A stretch of DNA of 64,000 bases from Thalassotalea fonticola (GTDB taxonomy: Bacteria > Pseudomonadota > Gammaproteobacteria > Enterobacterales > Alteromonadaceae), in assembly GCF_032911225.1 (NCBI RefSeq), contig NZ_CP136600.1, positions 2,542,001 to 2,606,000 on the forward strand. Reading direction: 5' to 3'. The position numbers were made by a program, and so were the translations under genes. Position 1 is the first letter of the stretch; each line of letters starts with the position of its first letter. Shown here piece by piece: positions 8,976 through 17,450 of this stretch. The notes under the pieces are model-generated. The model was not told the DNA's origin. It did not search any database and saw only the letters and a list, made by a program, of their open reading frames with translations.

Positions 8976-9761
8976 TTACTGAGCAAAGCCAGGATCTAAA
9001 CGATACGCTTTACGCATCATTGCCGGCCAAGACTTTTGTCCGCCAGTTGAGCCGGTATGCACTATATTTGCCTGTTTAATAATATTATCAACAATAGCTT
9101 GCTCAACCATAATTAACTCTTCGCCACTTGCTTGTAACATCAGTTGGATTTCACATGCACGGTTTAAATCATACATACGCATAAATGCATCACCAACAGT
9201 CGCACCAAGCGTTAAACCGCCGTGATTTCTTAATAATAAGTGGTTATTGCTACCTAAATTTTGCTGTAAACGTAATTTTTCGTCAGGATTTACCGCTAAA
9301 CCTTCGTAGTCGTGATAACTCATTGATGCCATAGAGAACATAGAGTATTGGCTTAAAGGCAGCAGCCCTTGTTTTTGAGATGCTACCGCAATGGTTGAAT
9401 TAGTATGCAAGTGCATAACGCACCCGGCATCATGACGAACTTCATGAATCGCGCTGTGGATAGTAAAGCCAGCGGGGTTAATTTCGAATTCATTGCCGTC
9501 AAGAATATTACCGTGAATATCTATTTTGACTAAATTGGATGCAGTTACTTCATCAAAAGCGACACCAAAAGCATTAATAAGATAATGTTCAGTGTTTGGA
9601 ATTTGCGCGGAAATATGGGTATAAATTAAGTCATCCCAGCCAAAATGAGCGACTAAGCGGTAACATGCAGCTAAATCTAAACGGGTTAGCCACTCACTTT
9701 CGCTCACTTTATTCTTTAAATCTCTTATCGGTAAATCAAACAATTTAATCGCCTTAAACAT
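8976..9761 (-). CDS. Class II aldolase/adducin family protein
   Basis: 261 residues. N-terminal part YRLVAHFGWDDLIYTHIS is typical of class II aldolase/adducin proteins. H-L-H-T-N (about residue 117) supplies two zinc ligands and RNHGGLTLG the later family motif. Family members cleave or decarboxylate hydroxy-keto acids or sugar phosphates; some are only adducin-like. Given its dehydratase neighbour, aldol cleavage at the end of sugar-acid breakdown is plausible. The C-terminal ~35 residues extend beyond the core fold. A perfect 20-bp palindrome sits just upstream of its start and may be an operator. Confidence 0.82.
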   Translation of the reverse strand: MFKAIKLFDLPIRDLKNKVSESEWLTRLDLAACYRLVAHFGWDDLIYTHISAQIPNTEHYLINAFGVAFDEVTASNLVKIDIHGNILDGNEFEINPAGFTIHSAIHEVRHDAGCVMHLHTNSTIAVASQKQGLLPLSQYSMFSMASMSYHDYEGLAVNPDEKLRLQQNLGSNNHLLLRNHGGLTLGATVGDAFMRMYDLNRACEIQLMLQASGEELIMVEQAIVDNIIKQANIVHTGSTGGQKSWPAMMRKAYRLDPGFAQ

Positions 9762-9771
9762 TGTTTATAAT

Positions 9772-9791
9772 TGCTAAAATTAATTTTAGCA
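9772..9791. promoter_or_regulatory. Perfect 20-bp palindrome in the aldolase promoter region
   Basis: TGCTAAAATTAATTTTAGCA is an exact palindrome starting 11 bases upstream of the aldolase ATG, in the divergent region shared with the L,D-transpeptidase gene. Its size and place fit a dimeric repressor site. The cognate regulator is unknown. Confidence 0.5.
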
Positions 9792-9881
9792 TTAGTATAC
9801 ATCGCTATGGGTTTACTAGTAATAACTGTTACAGCAGAGTAAACTTATCTTTAGTGAAATTATACCCCTTGGAATCAATGA

Positions 9882-10784
9882 ATGTTGAATAAAGTATTCT
9901 CAACGATTATATGTATCTGCATTTTATCTTCTGCGCCCAATAGCGTAAATGCAATTGAATATAAATTACCAATAGATAACAGCCGACTCGTTGGCGAAAT
10001 TACCAACTACACAGTAGTAAAAGGTGATTATTTTCAACAAATAGCACAAAAATTTAACATTGGTTTTTTAGCATTGATGGAGGCAAACCCTGGTGTTGAT
10101 CCTTTACGTCCTGAACCCGGCACAGAATTAGTACTGCCAACACAACTTATTCTGCCTTATGGCAAACATACCGGCATTGTTATCAACTTGTCAGAGTTGC
10201 GTCTTTATTACTTTAATAATAAGAAGAAATCTGTGCATGTATTTCCCGTTGGCATAGGTAAAATTGGCCATGCTACCCCAACATTAATCAGTGAAATAAC
10301 AGAAAAGCGTACCAACCCTAATTGGTTTCCTACCGCGGAAACTCGTAAAGATTATTTTGAAAAGCATGGCGTAGAAATGGCGAAAATGGTCAAAGCAGGT
10401 CCTAATAACCCATTAGGCGATTATGCGATGCGCATAGGAACCAGTACATATTTAATTCATGGCACCAATCAACGGTTTGGTATTGGTATGCGTGCAAGTT
10501 CGGGCTGTATCCGGATGAACCCTGAAGATATCGAATGGCTATTTAAACAATCAGCACCGGGGACTAAAGTGAAAATCATAAACCATCCCATAAAGATGTC
10601 TTATGTAGCCCCTGATAGACGTATCATCGAAGTTCATTCACCGTTATCAGATAATCAAGGTAATGTGCCAAGCCTGTACCCGGTTTCAAAAGGGGTGAAG
10701 AGGTTTATTGGTTCTGCAGAGGAAGATCTTGAATTATTCAAAGAAATGATAGCTCAGCCAAGAGGAATACCGGTTGAGTTATAG
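9882..10784 (+). CDS. L,D-transpeptidase (YkuD domain) with LysM, periplasmic
   Basis: 300 residues. Signal peptide (residues 1-24, ending VNA), LysM-like peptidoglycan-binding segment (about 42-88, YTVVKGDYFQQIAQ...), then a YkuD domain (about 96-235) with the catalytic H193 (LIHGTN) and C209 (SSGCIRM). This is the ErfK/YbiS/YcfS layout of enzymes that attach Braun lipoprotein to peptidoglycan or make 3-3 cross-links. The neighbouring convergent gene encodes a small Lpp-like lipoprotein ending in Lys, which supports the lipoprotein-anchoring role. That link is inference from context. Confidence 0.88.
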   Translation: MLNKVFSTIICICILSSAPNSVNAIEYKLPIDNSRLVGEITNYTVVKGDYFQQIAQKFNIGFLALMEANPGVDPLRPEPGTELVLPTQLILPYGKHTGIVINLSELRLYYFNNKKKSVHVFPVGIGKIGHATPTLISEITEKRTNPNWFPTAETRKDYFEKHGVEMAKMVKAGPNNPLGDYAMRIGTSTYLIHGTNQRFGIGMRASSGCIRMNPEDIEWLFKQSAPGTKVKIINHPIKMSYVAPDRRIIEVHSPLSDNQGNVPSLYPVSKGVKRFIGSAEEDLELFKEMIAQPRGIPVEL

Positions 10785-10800
10785 ATTACTTTAAATGATA

Positions 10801-10902
10801 AAATAACAGAATTTATATCATCCCAGGCAATTCTAAGTAATTTCGTCCCTGAAATAACAGAATTTAAGCCATCCATGGCAATTCTAAGTAATTTCGTCCC
10901 TG
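10801..10902. repeat. Tandem pair of a 51-bp repeat, also found at 28535
   Basis: Two near-identical units begin at 10801 and 10852 (both AAATAACAGAATTTA ... ATTCTAAGTAATTTCGTCCC). The reverse complement of the unit matches 28535-28582 (both contain ACTTAGAATT followed by GGATGATATAAATTCTGT), so this is a dispersed repeat family rather than a local duplication. Confidence 0.75.
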
Positions 10903-10959
10903 AAATTAAACGACCGGAGCGAGTCCGGTCGTGAATTCAACGTCCGAATGAATTCGGAC
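10902..10959 (-). terminator. Hairpins ending the Lpp-like gene
   Basis: On the minus strand, hairpin AGTCCGAA/TTCGGAC (10942-10959) is followed by a strong hairpin ACGACCGGA/TCCGGTCGT (10910-10932) and then TTTAATTT. The second looks like an intrinsic terminator for the lipoprotein gene. Confidence 0.6.
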
Positions 10960-10975
10960 TACCAGTGTTACCTGA

Positions 10976-11263
10976 TTATTTTTTATATGAGCTTACAACG
11001 TTATCTACACGTTCATTTGCTTTTGCTGCTTCAGCTGCTGCTTCTGCCGCCATTTCTTTAGCTGCTTGCGCTGCTGCTGCATTTTCTTGTTGTGCTGCTT
11101 TCATTGCTGCATGATCACCAGATAAGCTTTCTACTTGTGCCGAAAGACTATCTACTTTAGTGTTTAAATCAGCAATGCTTTGATTAAGTTCATCATTATT
11201 AGCACAACCAGTTAAACCTAGTGCTAATACAACCCCTGAAAGAGTGATTAATTTATTATTCAT
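10976..11263 (-). CDS. Braun (murein) lipoprotein-like small lipoprotein
   Basis: 95 residues. A lipoprotein signal ends in L-T-G-C (Cys at about 20), followed by a single amphipathic helix with heptad repeats (DLNTKVDSLSAQVESL), an Ala-rich helix, and a C-terminal VVSSYKK. In E. coli Lpp the terminal Lys is joined to peptidoglycan; here the last residue is also Lys. The ATG at 11263 is preferred over an upstream start because the lipoprotein signal begins there and GGAG lies seven bases before the ATGs region. The adjacent L,D-transpeptidase would be the enzyme that attaches it. It should be abundant and trimeric, by analogy with Lpp. Confidence 0.85.
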   Translation of the reverse strand: MNNKLITLSGVVLALGLTGCANNDELNQSIADLNTKVDSLSAQVESLSGDHAAMKAAQQENAAAAQAAKEMAAEAAAEAAKANERVDNVVSSYKK

Positions 11264-11400
11264 CCTGTGACTCCAATTTTCATAGTAATTTAACTGAGAA
11301 TGCATTTTGCATTCTTAGTCAGTATGGCATAAATATTAAAAAAAACAGTTTTTTATTGTTATTTTTTAATGGCTTGACTGGTGAATTTAAATTTAAGCAA

Positions 11401-11880
11401 TTAGTTATCCAAAATTGGTAGACCTAAATCCTCTTTAACATTTTCTATAACAACATAAGTATGGGTCTGTGAAACACCTGGTAATTCAACAATCTTCCCC
11501 AGTACATCACGATAGTTATTCATATCGATTACTCTCAGCTTTAATAAATAGTCAAACCCGCCAGCGACCATATGACATTCAGCCACTTCTTTAATATTAA
11601 CGACTTCATCACGAAACTGATTAAACACGTCGGCAGTAGTTCTATCTAATGTCACCTGGATAAATGCCGACATACCTATATTAAGTAACTGTGCATCAAG
11701 CACGGCGCCATAGCGTTTAATAAAACCCTCAGTTTCTAGTCGCTTTACTCGATCTAAACAAGGGCTTGGACTAAGATTTATTTGTTTAGCAAGTTCTACA
11801 TTAGAAATACGGCCTTGGCGTTGCAAAGTGTCTAATATCGTTAAATCTATACGATCAAGTGTTCTATTTTTGTAACTCAT
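11401..11880 (-). CDS. Lrp/AsnC family transcriptional regulator, likely regulator of putA
   Basis: 159 residues. N-terminal helix-turn-helix (LDRIDLTILDTLQRQGRISN, about 8-27, then LSPSPCLDRVKRL) and a C-terminal RAM effector-binding domain (AECHMVAGGFDYLLKLRV). The sequence is close to global Lrp. However, it is divergent from putA, and this PutA lacks its own DNA-binding domain, so a proline-responsive PutR-type role is likely. Three 79-bp repeats in the shared promoter region are candidate binding sites. Whether it is the genome's Lrp or a local PutR cannot be settled from this window. Confidence 0.88.
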   Translation of the reverse strand: MSYKNRTLDRIDLTILDTLQRQGRISNVELAKQINLSPSPCLDRVKRLETEGFIKRYGAVLDAQLLNIGMSAFIQVTLDRTTADVFNQFRDEVVNIKEVAECHMVAGGFDYLLKLRVIDMNNYRDVLGKIVELPGVSQTHTYVVIENVKEDLGLPILDN

Positions 11881-11971
11881 TTAGTATTTTATAGTGTATT
11901 TATTTACAATTTCCAAATAATACACTGAAAAAAGATAAATTTCACCAACACATTCGGTGCCTTTTTCATTA

Positions 11972-12208
11972 AAATTCGTTAATTATTTTGGTTAGCATTC
12001 GAATGAAAGTTAAAAACAATATTTCAAGAATTTCTGTTTGATTAGAACTCAAATTCGTTAATTATTTTGGTTAGCTTTCGAATGAAAGTTAAAAACAATA
12101 TTTCAAGAATTTCTGTTTGATTAGAACTCAAATTCGTTAATTATTTTGGTTAGCTTTCGAATGAAAGTTAAAAACAATATTTTAAGAATTTCTGTTTGAT
12201 TAGAACTC
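11972..12208. repeat. Three 79-bp tandem repeats in the lrp/putR-putA intergenic region
   Basis: Units start at 11972, 12051 and 12130 with exact 79-base spacing, and differ at a few positions. Each contains TTCGTTAATTATTTTGGTTAG and then a small inverted repeat: CATTCGAATG in unit 1, CTTTC-GAAT-GAAAG in units 2 and 3. They fill most of the 421-bp gap before putA. Probable array of regulator-binding sites. Confidence 0.8.
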
Positions 12209-12302
12209 AAAATTAACTACGACAGTGATCATATAAAAATTACTGTTTGAACAACGCTCAATTTCAAAGACATTTCAGATTTAGATATTAAAGGTAGATG
12301 CA

Positions 12303-15300
12303 ATGCTTTTTAACGGTACATTAACGACAAACGACCCTATCCGTCAGCAAATTCGCGATCACTATCGTGCAAACGAAAATGAAGTATTAAACACTTTACT
12401 GCCATTAGCAGAAATTGGTGCAAATGCTCGCTCACGCGCATGGGAACGGGCTCGCCAATTAGTGGTGCAAATTCGTAAGGATCAAACGGGTAAAGGTGGC
12501 GTTGATGCCCTATTAAACGAATTCTCGCTATCCAGTGAAGAAGGCGTGGTTTTAATGTGCCTTGCTGAAGCGTTATTGCGCGTACCAGATAAAGCGACTG
12601 CAGACAGCTTGATACGCGATAAATTAGCGGAAGGTGATTGGAGTTCTCATATAGGAAATAGTGACTCTATTTTTGTTAATGCTTCTTCATGGGGCTTATT
12701 ACTTACCGGGAAGCTGGTAACGTATTCTGATGATAATAAAAAGCAGCAATTTGGGCTATTGAAAAAAACTATCGGCCGTTTAGGCGAGCCAGTAATTCGT
12801 AAAGCTGTTCGTTATGCAATGAAGATCATGGGCACCCAATTTGTTATGGGCCGCACCATAAATTCAGCCGTTGAACGTGCAATTAAAACTGAAGAAAAAG
12901 GCTATACCTACTCCTACGATATGCTAGGTGAAGGCGCGCGCACCATGAAAGATGCGGATCGCTACTTTGCGAGTTACGTAAATGCAATTGAAGTCATTGG
13001 TCAAGCAGCACAAGGCAAAGGCCCGCAAAAAAGCCCAGGTATATCTATCAAGCTTTCGGCTATTCACCCTCGCTATGAATTTTCACATCGTGATCGCGTT
13101 ATTGCAGAATTAATTCCAAGGTTAAAAGATTTAGCCTTAAGAGCTAAAGCGCACAATATTGGCTTCACCGTAGATGCCGAAGAAGCCGATCGTTTAGATA
13201 TTTCTTTAGATGTAATCGGCGCGGTATTCTTAGATAAAGATCTTGATGGTTGGAATGGTTTTGGTATTGCTCTGCAAGCCTACCAAAAACGTGCTCTACA
13301 TGTAGTTGAGTGGGTACGTGAACAAACGTTAAAAGCCAATCGACAAATGATGGTTCGGTTAGTAAAAGGCGCATACTGGGATGCTGAAATTAAAATTAGC
13401 CAAGTTGAAGGCTATGAAGATTTTCCGGTATTTTCTCGCAAACCTGCTACCGATGTTTCATACCATGCCTGTGCAAAACGTTTATTAAGTTACCGCGACA
13501 GTATCTATCCACAATTTGCGACGCATAACGCTTATACCGTTGCAACGATTATTGAAATGACTGATAACCATGAAGGCTTTGAATTCCAACGCCTGCACGG
13601 TATGGGTGAGTCTTTATATGATCAAGTGGTTACTGGCGAGCGCATACCTTGTCGTGTATATGCACCAGTAGGTGAACATGAAGACCTGCTTGCTTATTTA
13701 GTACGTCGATTACTTGAAAATGGCGCAAACAGCTCTTTTGTTAACAACATTGTTGATGAGAACATTCCTGTTGAGTCTTTACTTAGCGATCCTGTAGAAG
13801 TAGTACAGAGTTGGCAAGATGCATATAACCCACAAATCCCTCAGTCAATTGCCATGTATGGCAGTGAGCGGGCTAACTCAAAAGGCATCGATTTAACTGA
13901 CATTGATCAAGTTACGCCAATGCGAGTTAATTTGGATTACTGGTTTGCTAACGCAACTTCGCTTGAAAATATTAACGGCGGTGAACCGGTAATTAATCCT
14001 GCGAATCACAATGAAGTGATTGGCTACATTAACCATGCTAATGAGCAAGAAATGGAAAATATTTTAGCTTCGGCGCACTCAGCCTTTGCTACTTGGTCAA
14101 CAACAGATGTAAGTGTTCGCGCCGATATTTTATTAAAAACTGCCGATGCGCTTGAAGCCAACCGAGATGAACTTATTGCATTGTGTATTAAAGAAGCGGG
14201 AAAGATTCCTGTTGATGGAGTTAGCGAAGTTCGAGAAGCCGTAGATTTTTGTCGTTATTACGCTGCTCGCGCACAAGAGATGTTGACCGATTCAACGCTA
14301 CAATCGCGCGGTGTTGTGCTATGTATTAGCCCATGGAATTTCCCATTAGCAATTTTCTTAGGCCAAGTTGCGGCGGCTATAGTTACAGGTAATACCGTTG
14401 TAGCTAAACCTGCTGAGCAAACAAGTTTAATTGCTTTAAGAACCATTGAATTAATGCTTGAATGTGGTTTGCCGCAAGGTGTAGTAATGCCGGTTATTGC
14501 TCGTGGTAGCAAGGTTGGTGCACATATCGTTCCAGATGAACGTGTACAAGCAATAATGTTTACCGGTTCAACAGAAACTGGCACCTGGATCTCGCAAAAA
14601 CTAGCTGAGCGTGATGGTGAGCCTGTACCTTTCATTGCTGAAACTGGTGGTCAAAACTGTATGATAGTTGACTCTACCGCCTTGCCAGAACAAGTAGTTG
14701 ATGACGTTGTTGCCTCAGGTTTCCAATCTGCCGGTCAACGCTGTTCAGCATTACGTGTCTTATTCTTACAAGAAGACATTGCCGACAAGGTAATTAACAT
14801 GATCTGCGGTGCTATGGCTGAACTTCATGTGGGCGATCCGGCTTACTTTAGTACTGATGTAGGTCCAGTGATTGATGAAAAAGCATTCTCTGCGTTAAAT
14901 AGCCATGCTGATTACTTAAAAGATAAAGCAAAGTTGCATTATCAATGTGAAGGCCCAGATATGGGTGATGTGGGTAATTACTTCTTCGTACCACGCTTAT
15001 ATGAAATCAGTGATTTATCGGTATTAACCAAAGAAGTGTTTGGTCCATGTGTGCATGTTATTCGTTTTAAAGCGAGCGACATCGATAATGTGATTGACCA
15101 AATCAATGGTACCGGTTTTGGCTTAACTATGGGTATACACACTCGTATTGAAGAAAAAAGTGAATATTTAGCAAAACGCTCTCGTGCGGGTAACGTTTAT
15201 GTTAACCGTAATATGATTGGTGCCGTGGTTGGTGTACAACCGTTTGGTGGCCGAGGCTTGTCAGGAACCGGCCCTAAAGCTGGTGGCCCATTGTATTTAA

Positions 15301-16100
15301 CTCGTTTAGTTAAAGAGCCACAACTGAATGATGAAAATTTACTAAGCGCTGATGAGAAACGGGTAATTGAAAGCCAATTTACCGAGCATGCCGCCAGTGC
15401 CTGGAAAGTAGGTTCTAAACTGCAAAATGCTAAAAACGATGAGCTTAAATGGCGCGACTCAACAGTAAATGTTCGGGTATCAGTTACTCGTCAATTATTG
15501 GCGCAAATTGCCAATAATAAATTATTTATCTCGCAGGAAACTGAGCTTGAGCAAGTGCTTGTCGCGGCACGTGACCAGCTTACTTATATTGAGAAGAAGC
15601 TTAGTGAACCAACTACGCTACCAGGCCCAACAGGTGAATCAAACAAACTGTACCTGGAATCACGTGGCATAGTGGCCTGTATTCGTGACCAAGACACTAG
15701 TTTTGAATTTTGGTTAGTTTCAGTAGTATCAGCCCTTGCAGCAGGTAACAATGTTATTGCACTTGTAAGTGATGAATACCTGAGTGAGGCACAAACTTGT
15801 GAGGAAGTCTTAAACAAAATTGGCTTGGTCTCAGGTATTTTCCAAGCAATTACTTTAAACCATTTACCTACCGTGCTTGAGCATAAACATTTAACCGGAG
15901 CGGTACTTGATAGTGCAAGTCGATTGAAACAAATAGTTGGCGAGCAACTAGCAGCGAGAAGTGGTGCGATATTGCCATTAATAACAGCACAAACGCATGC
16001 CAAGTTATTTCAACGCTTAGTGACGGAAAAAACCGTTACTATTGATACCACAGCAGCGGGTGGTAATGCATCATTAATGACGATGGAATTAGAAGACTAG
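12303..16100 (+). CDS. putA: Bifunctional proline dehydrogenase / P5C dehydrogenase PutA
   Basis: 1265 residues. It oxidises proline to pyrroline-5-carboxylate with FAD, then glutamate semialdehyde to glutamate with NAD+. The proline dehydrogenase barrel covers about residues 190-500 (VRLVKGAYWD, FATHNAYTV motifs). The aldehyde dehydrogenase domain covers about 560-1010, with general base E780 (IAETGGQN) and nucleophile C814 (GQRCS). A further ~230-residue C-terminal ALDH-like extension follows. It starts at NDPIRQQI and lacks the N-terminal ribbon-helix-helix DNA-binding domain of trifunctional E. coli PutA (1320 residues), so regulation should fall to the adjacent Lrp-type protein. A strong terminator follows. 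Confidence 0.95.
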   Translation: MLFNGTLTTNDPIRQQIRDHYRANENEVLNTLLPLAEIGANARSRAWERARQLVVQIRKDQTGKGGVDALLNEFSLSSEEGVVLMCLAEALLRVPDKATADSLIRDKLAEGDWSSHIGNSDSIFVNASSWGLLLTGKLVTYSDDNKKQQFGLLKKTIGRLGEPVIRKAVRYAMKIMGTQFVMGRTINSAVERAIKTEEKGYTYSYDMLGEGARTMKDADRYFASYVNAIEVIGQAAQGKGPQKSPGISIKLSAIHPRYEFSHRDRVIAELIPRLKDLALRAKAHNIGFTVDAEEADRLDISLDVIGAVFLDKDLDGWNGFGIALQAYQKRALHVVEWVREQTLKANRQMMVRLVKGAYWDAEIKISQVEGYEDFPVFSRKPATDVSYHACAKRLLSYRDSIYPQFATHNAYTVATIIEMTDNHEGFEFQRLHGMGESLYDQVVTGERIPCRVYAPVGEHEDLLAYLVRRLLENGANSSFVNNIVDENIPVESLLSDPVEVVQSWQDAYNPQIPQSIAMYGSERANSKGIDLTDIDQVTPMRVNLDYWFANATSLENINGGEPVINPANHNEVIGYINHANEQEMENILASAHSAFATWSTTDVSVRADILLKTADALEANRDELIALCIKEAGKIPVDGVSEVREAVDFCRYYAARAQEMLTDSTLQSRGVVLCISPWNFPLAIFLGQVAAAIVTGNTVVAKPAEQTSLIALRTIELMLECGLPQGVVMPVIARGSKVGAHIVPDERVQAIMFTGSTETGTWISQKLAERDGEPVPFIAETGGQNCMIVDSTALPEQVVDDVVASGFQSAGQRCSALRVLFLQEDIADKVINMICGAMAELHVGDPAYFSTDVGPVIDEKAFSALNSHADYLKDKAKLHYQCEGPDMGDVGNYFFVPRLYEISDLSVLTKEVFGPCVHVIRFKASDIDNVIDQINGTGFGLTMGIHTRIEEKSEYLAKRSRAGNVYVNRNMIGAVVGVQPFGGRGLSGTGPKAGGPLYLTRLVKEPQLNDENLLSADEKRVIESQFTEHAASAWKVGSKLQNAKNDELKWRDSTVNVRVSVTRQLLAQIANNKLFISQETELEQVLVAARDQLTYIEKKLSEPTTLPGPTGESNKLYLESRGIVACIRDQDTSFEFWLVSVVSALAAGNNVIALVSDEYLSEAQTCEEVLNKIGLVSGIFQAITLNHLPTVLEHKHLTGAVLDSASRLKQIVGEQLAARSGAILPLITAQTHAKLFQRLVTEKTVTIDTTAAGGNASLMTMELED

Positions 16101-16126
16101 AAGGTAATATACGTTCTCTTTAGACA

Positions 16127-16164
16127 AAAGCCCGTAACTGCTAGTGCAATTACGGGCTTTTTTT
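16127..16164 (+). terminator. Intrinsic terminator of putA
   Basis: AGCCCGTAA (16129-16137) pairs with TTACGGGCT (16150-16158), followed by six T. Confidence 0.9.
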
Positions 16165-16253
16165 ATCTGAAACGAGATTACTAGAAGCAACAAACGAAGA
16201 GCGAGGTAGTTTCTTAAATCGATTCGCTATTTAACCTGTTAGCATTGACCTAC

Positions 16254-16312
16254 TTCCTGAACTTGTTTCAGGATCTGAGAGTTAAAACTAGAGCCTGAAA
16301 CAAGTTCAGGAA
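16254..16312. repeat. Perfect 19-bp inverted repeat, REP-like
   Basis: TTCCTGAACTTGTTTCAGG at 16254-16272 is the exact complement of 16294-16312. Each arm is itself partly palindromic (CCTGAA/TTCAGG). Related CCTGAA...TTCAGGA units occur at 48659 and 48861, and a degenerate one near 18342. The rest of the 16165-16417 gap holds copies of the GTTTCTCG-type word and no gene that I can see. Confidence 0.75.
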
Positions 16313-16417
16313 ATGGCATTTTTGTATCAGTAAAGGTACTGCAGACATCAGGACGTAAACTATTATTGGGTATTCCAGCAGGCGCGTTCTTCGTTTCTAG
16401 TTTCTCGTCTTTCGTTT

Positions 16418-16912
16418 TTATTCTTCTAATAACTTAACAATCTCAGCTTCATACTCCGCTCTTTTATCATTATAAAAGCCGACATGCGCTGAAACAGGTT
16501 TACCGAGTTTATTAATCATATAACTGCTCGGCATACCTTTAAGTTTAAACTCTTTAGCAATTGCACCTTTAGGATCATAGACAACGGTAAAGTTTGCTGG
16601 GTTTTCCTGTAAAAACTCAAGCGCTAATGATTTTTCAACATCAACATTCACGGTAATTACTTTAAAACCTTGGCCAGCATATTTAGCTTCCATAGCATTC
16701 ATCCATGGAAAAGATTTACGACAAGGAATGCACCAAGAAGCCCAAAAATCTAGATATATAACTTTTCCTTTATTGTCATCCAGTATTTGCTGTAATTGCG
16801 CTTTACTATCAGGTATTGCATTACTATTATCTGCGCTGGCAGATACACTTGCTAACAAAAACAATAACGTTAATGTTATTCTACTTACCTGTTTTATACA
16901 CTGAATGAACAT
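16418..16912 (-). CDS. TlpA/ResA-type periplasmic thioredoxin-like protein
   Basis: 164 residues. Signal peptide (1-27, ending ASA), then a thioredoxin fold with active site C61-I-P-C64 in FWASWCIPC, and the cis-proline segment KGMPSSYMI. TlpA-like proteins reduce or isomerise disulfides in the periplasm, for example during cytochrome c maturation; the partner is not shown. It is four bases downstream of a small Cys-containing lipoprotein gene, so the two form an operon, and the lipoprotein (six Cys) could be a substrate or partner, which is inference. Confidence 0.88.
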   Translation of the reverse strand: MFIQCIKQVSRITLTLLFLLASVSASADNSNAIPDSKAQLQQILDDNKGKVIYLDFWASWCIPCRKSFPWMNAMEAKYAGQGFKVITVNVDVEKSLALEFLQENPANFTVVYDPKGAIAKEFKLKGMPSSYMINKLGKPVSAHVGFYNDKRAEYEAEIVKLLEE

Positions 16913-16916
16913 AATG

Positions 16917-17309
16917 TTATTGCTCAGCTATTACTACTTTTGAACCTTCAGTTTTCTCAGCAGGTGCAACTACATCTTTTGTTTCTAAACCATGCTCAGG
17001 ATTACGCGCGATCTCAGATTTTTCTTCATTAATCCATTTATCAACGCTCGCCTGATTTTCGCAACGTATTGCTGTTTGGTCATCTCGGTAAAAGCGTAAA
17101 TTAACACAATCTTGTTCGTAGCGGCGCTCTAATTCTGTACGTTTAATTGGATTGCCCTTGGCATTTACTATTCTACGTTGAAGTTGCGCACACTCGGCTT
17201 GCTGCTCAGAACTAAAAGTAATATCTTCGCATGGTTCTTCTTGAATGAATGCACAACCGGCTTGCGATAATAAGACGGTACTAATAAAGGCAATTGTTAT
17301 TGTTTTCAT
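16917..17309 (-). CDS. Small Cys-containing lipoprotein, unknown function
   Basis: 130 residues. N-terminal signal with probable lipobox S-Q-A-G-C (Cys at 19), then four further Cys (positions about 27, 40, 67 and 83) and a charged, probably helical body with many Gln/Glu/Arg. A GAGG ribosome binding site precedes the ATG. No family recognised. It is the first gene of a two-gene operon with the TlpA-like thioredoxin. The spaced Cys suggest a redox link to that partner. Confidence 0.7.
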   Translation of the reverse strand: MKTITIAFISTVLLSQAGCAFIQEEPCEDITFSSEQQAECAQLQRRIVNAKGNPIKRTELERRYEQDCVNLRFYRDDQTAIRCENQASVDKWINEEKSEIARNPEHGLETKDVVAPAEKTEGSKVVIAEQ

Positions 17310-17450
17310 GAAAAGGCCTCAAAGGTAAAATAAGAAAAGTAAACTTGTGGCTAACATAGCATTTACACCGATATGGAGCAATTTAAAAACCAGATAAATG
17401 TAATAAAAATAAGCTACAATTTATTCAGAGAAATTTTATAGGAAAAAAAT

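Noticed and set aside
11972..12208. CRISPR array
   Set aside because: Three adjoining 79-bp units with no spacers between them and no cas genes; a tandem repeat instead.
12303..16100. Trifunctional PutA that represses its own gene
   Set aside because: The N-terminal ribbon-helix-helix domain is missing; the protein starts directly at the later region.
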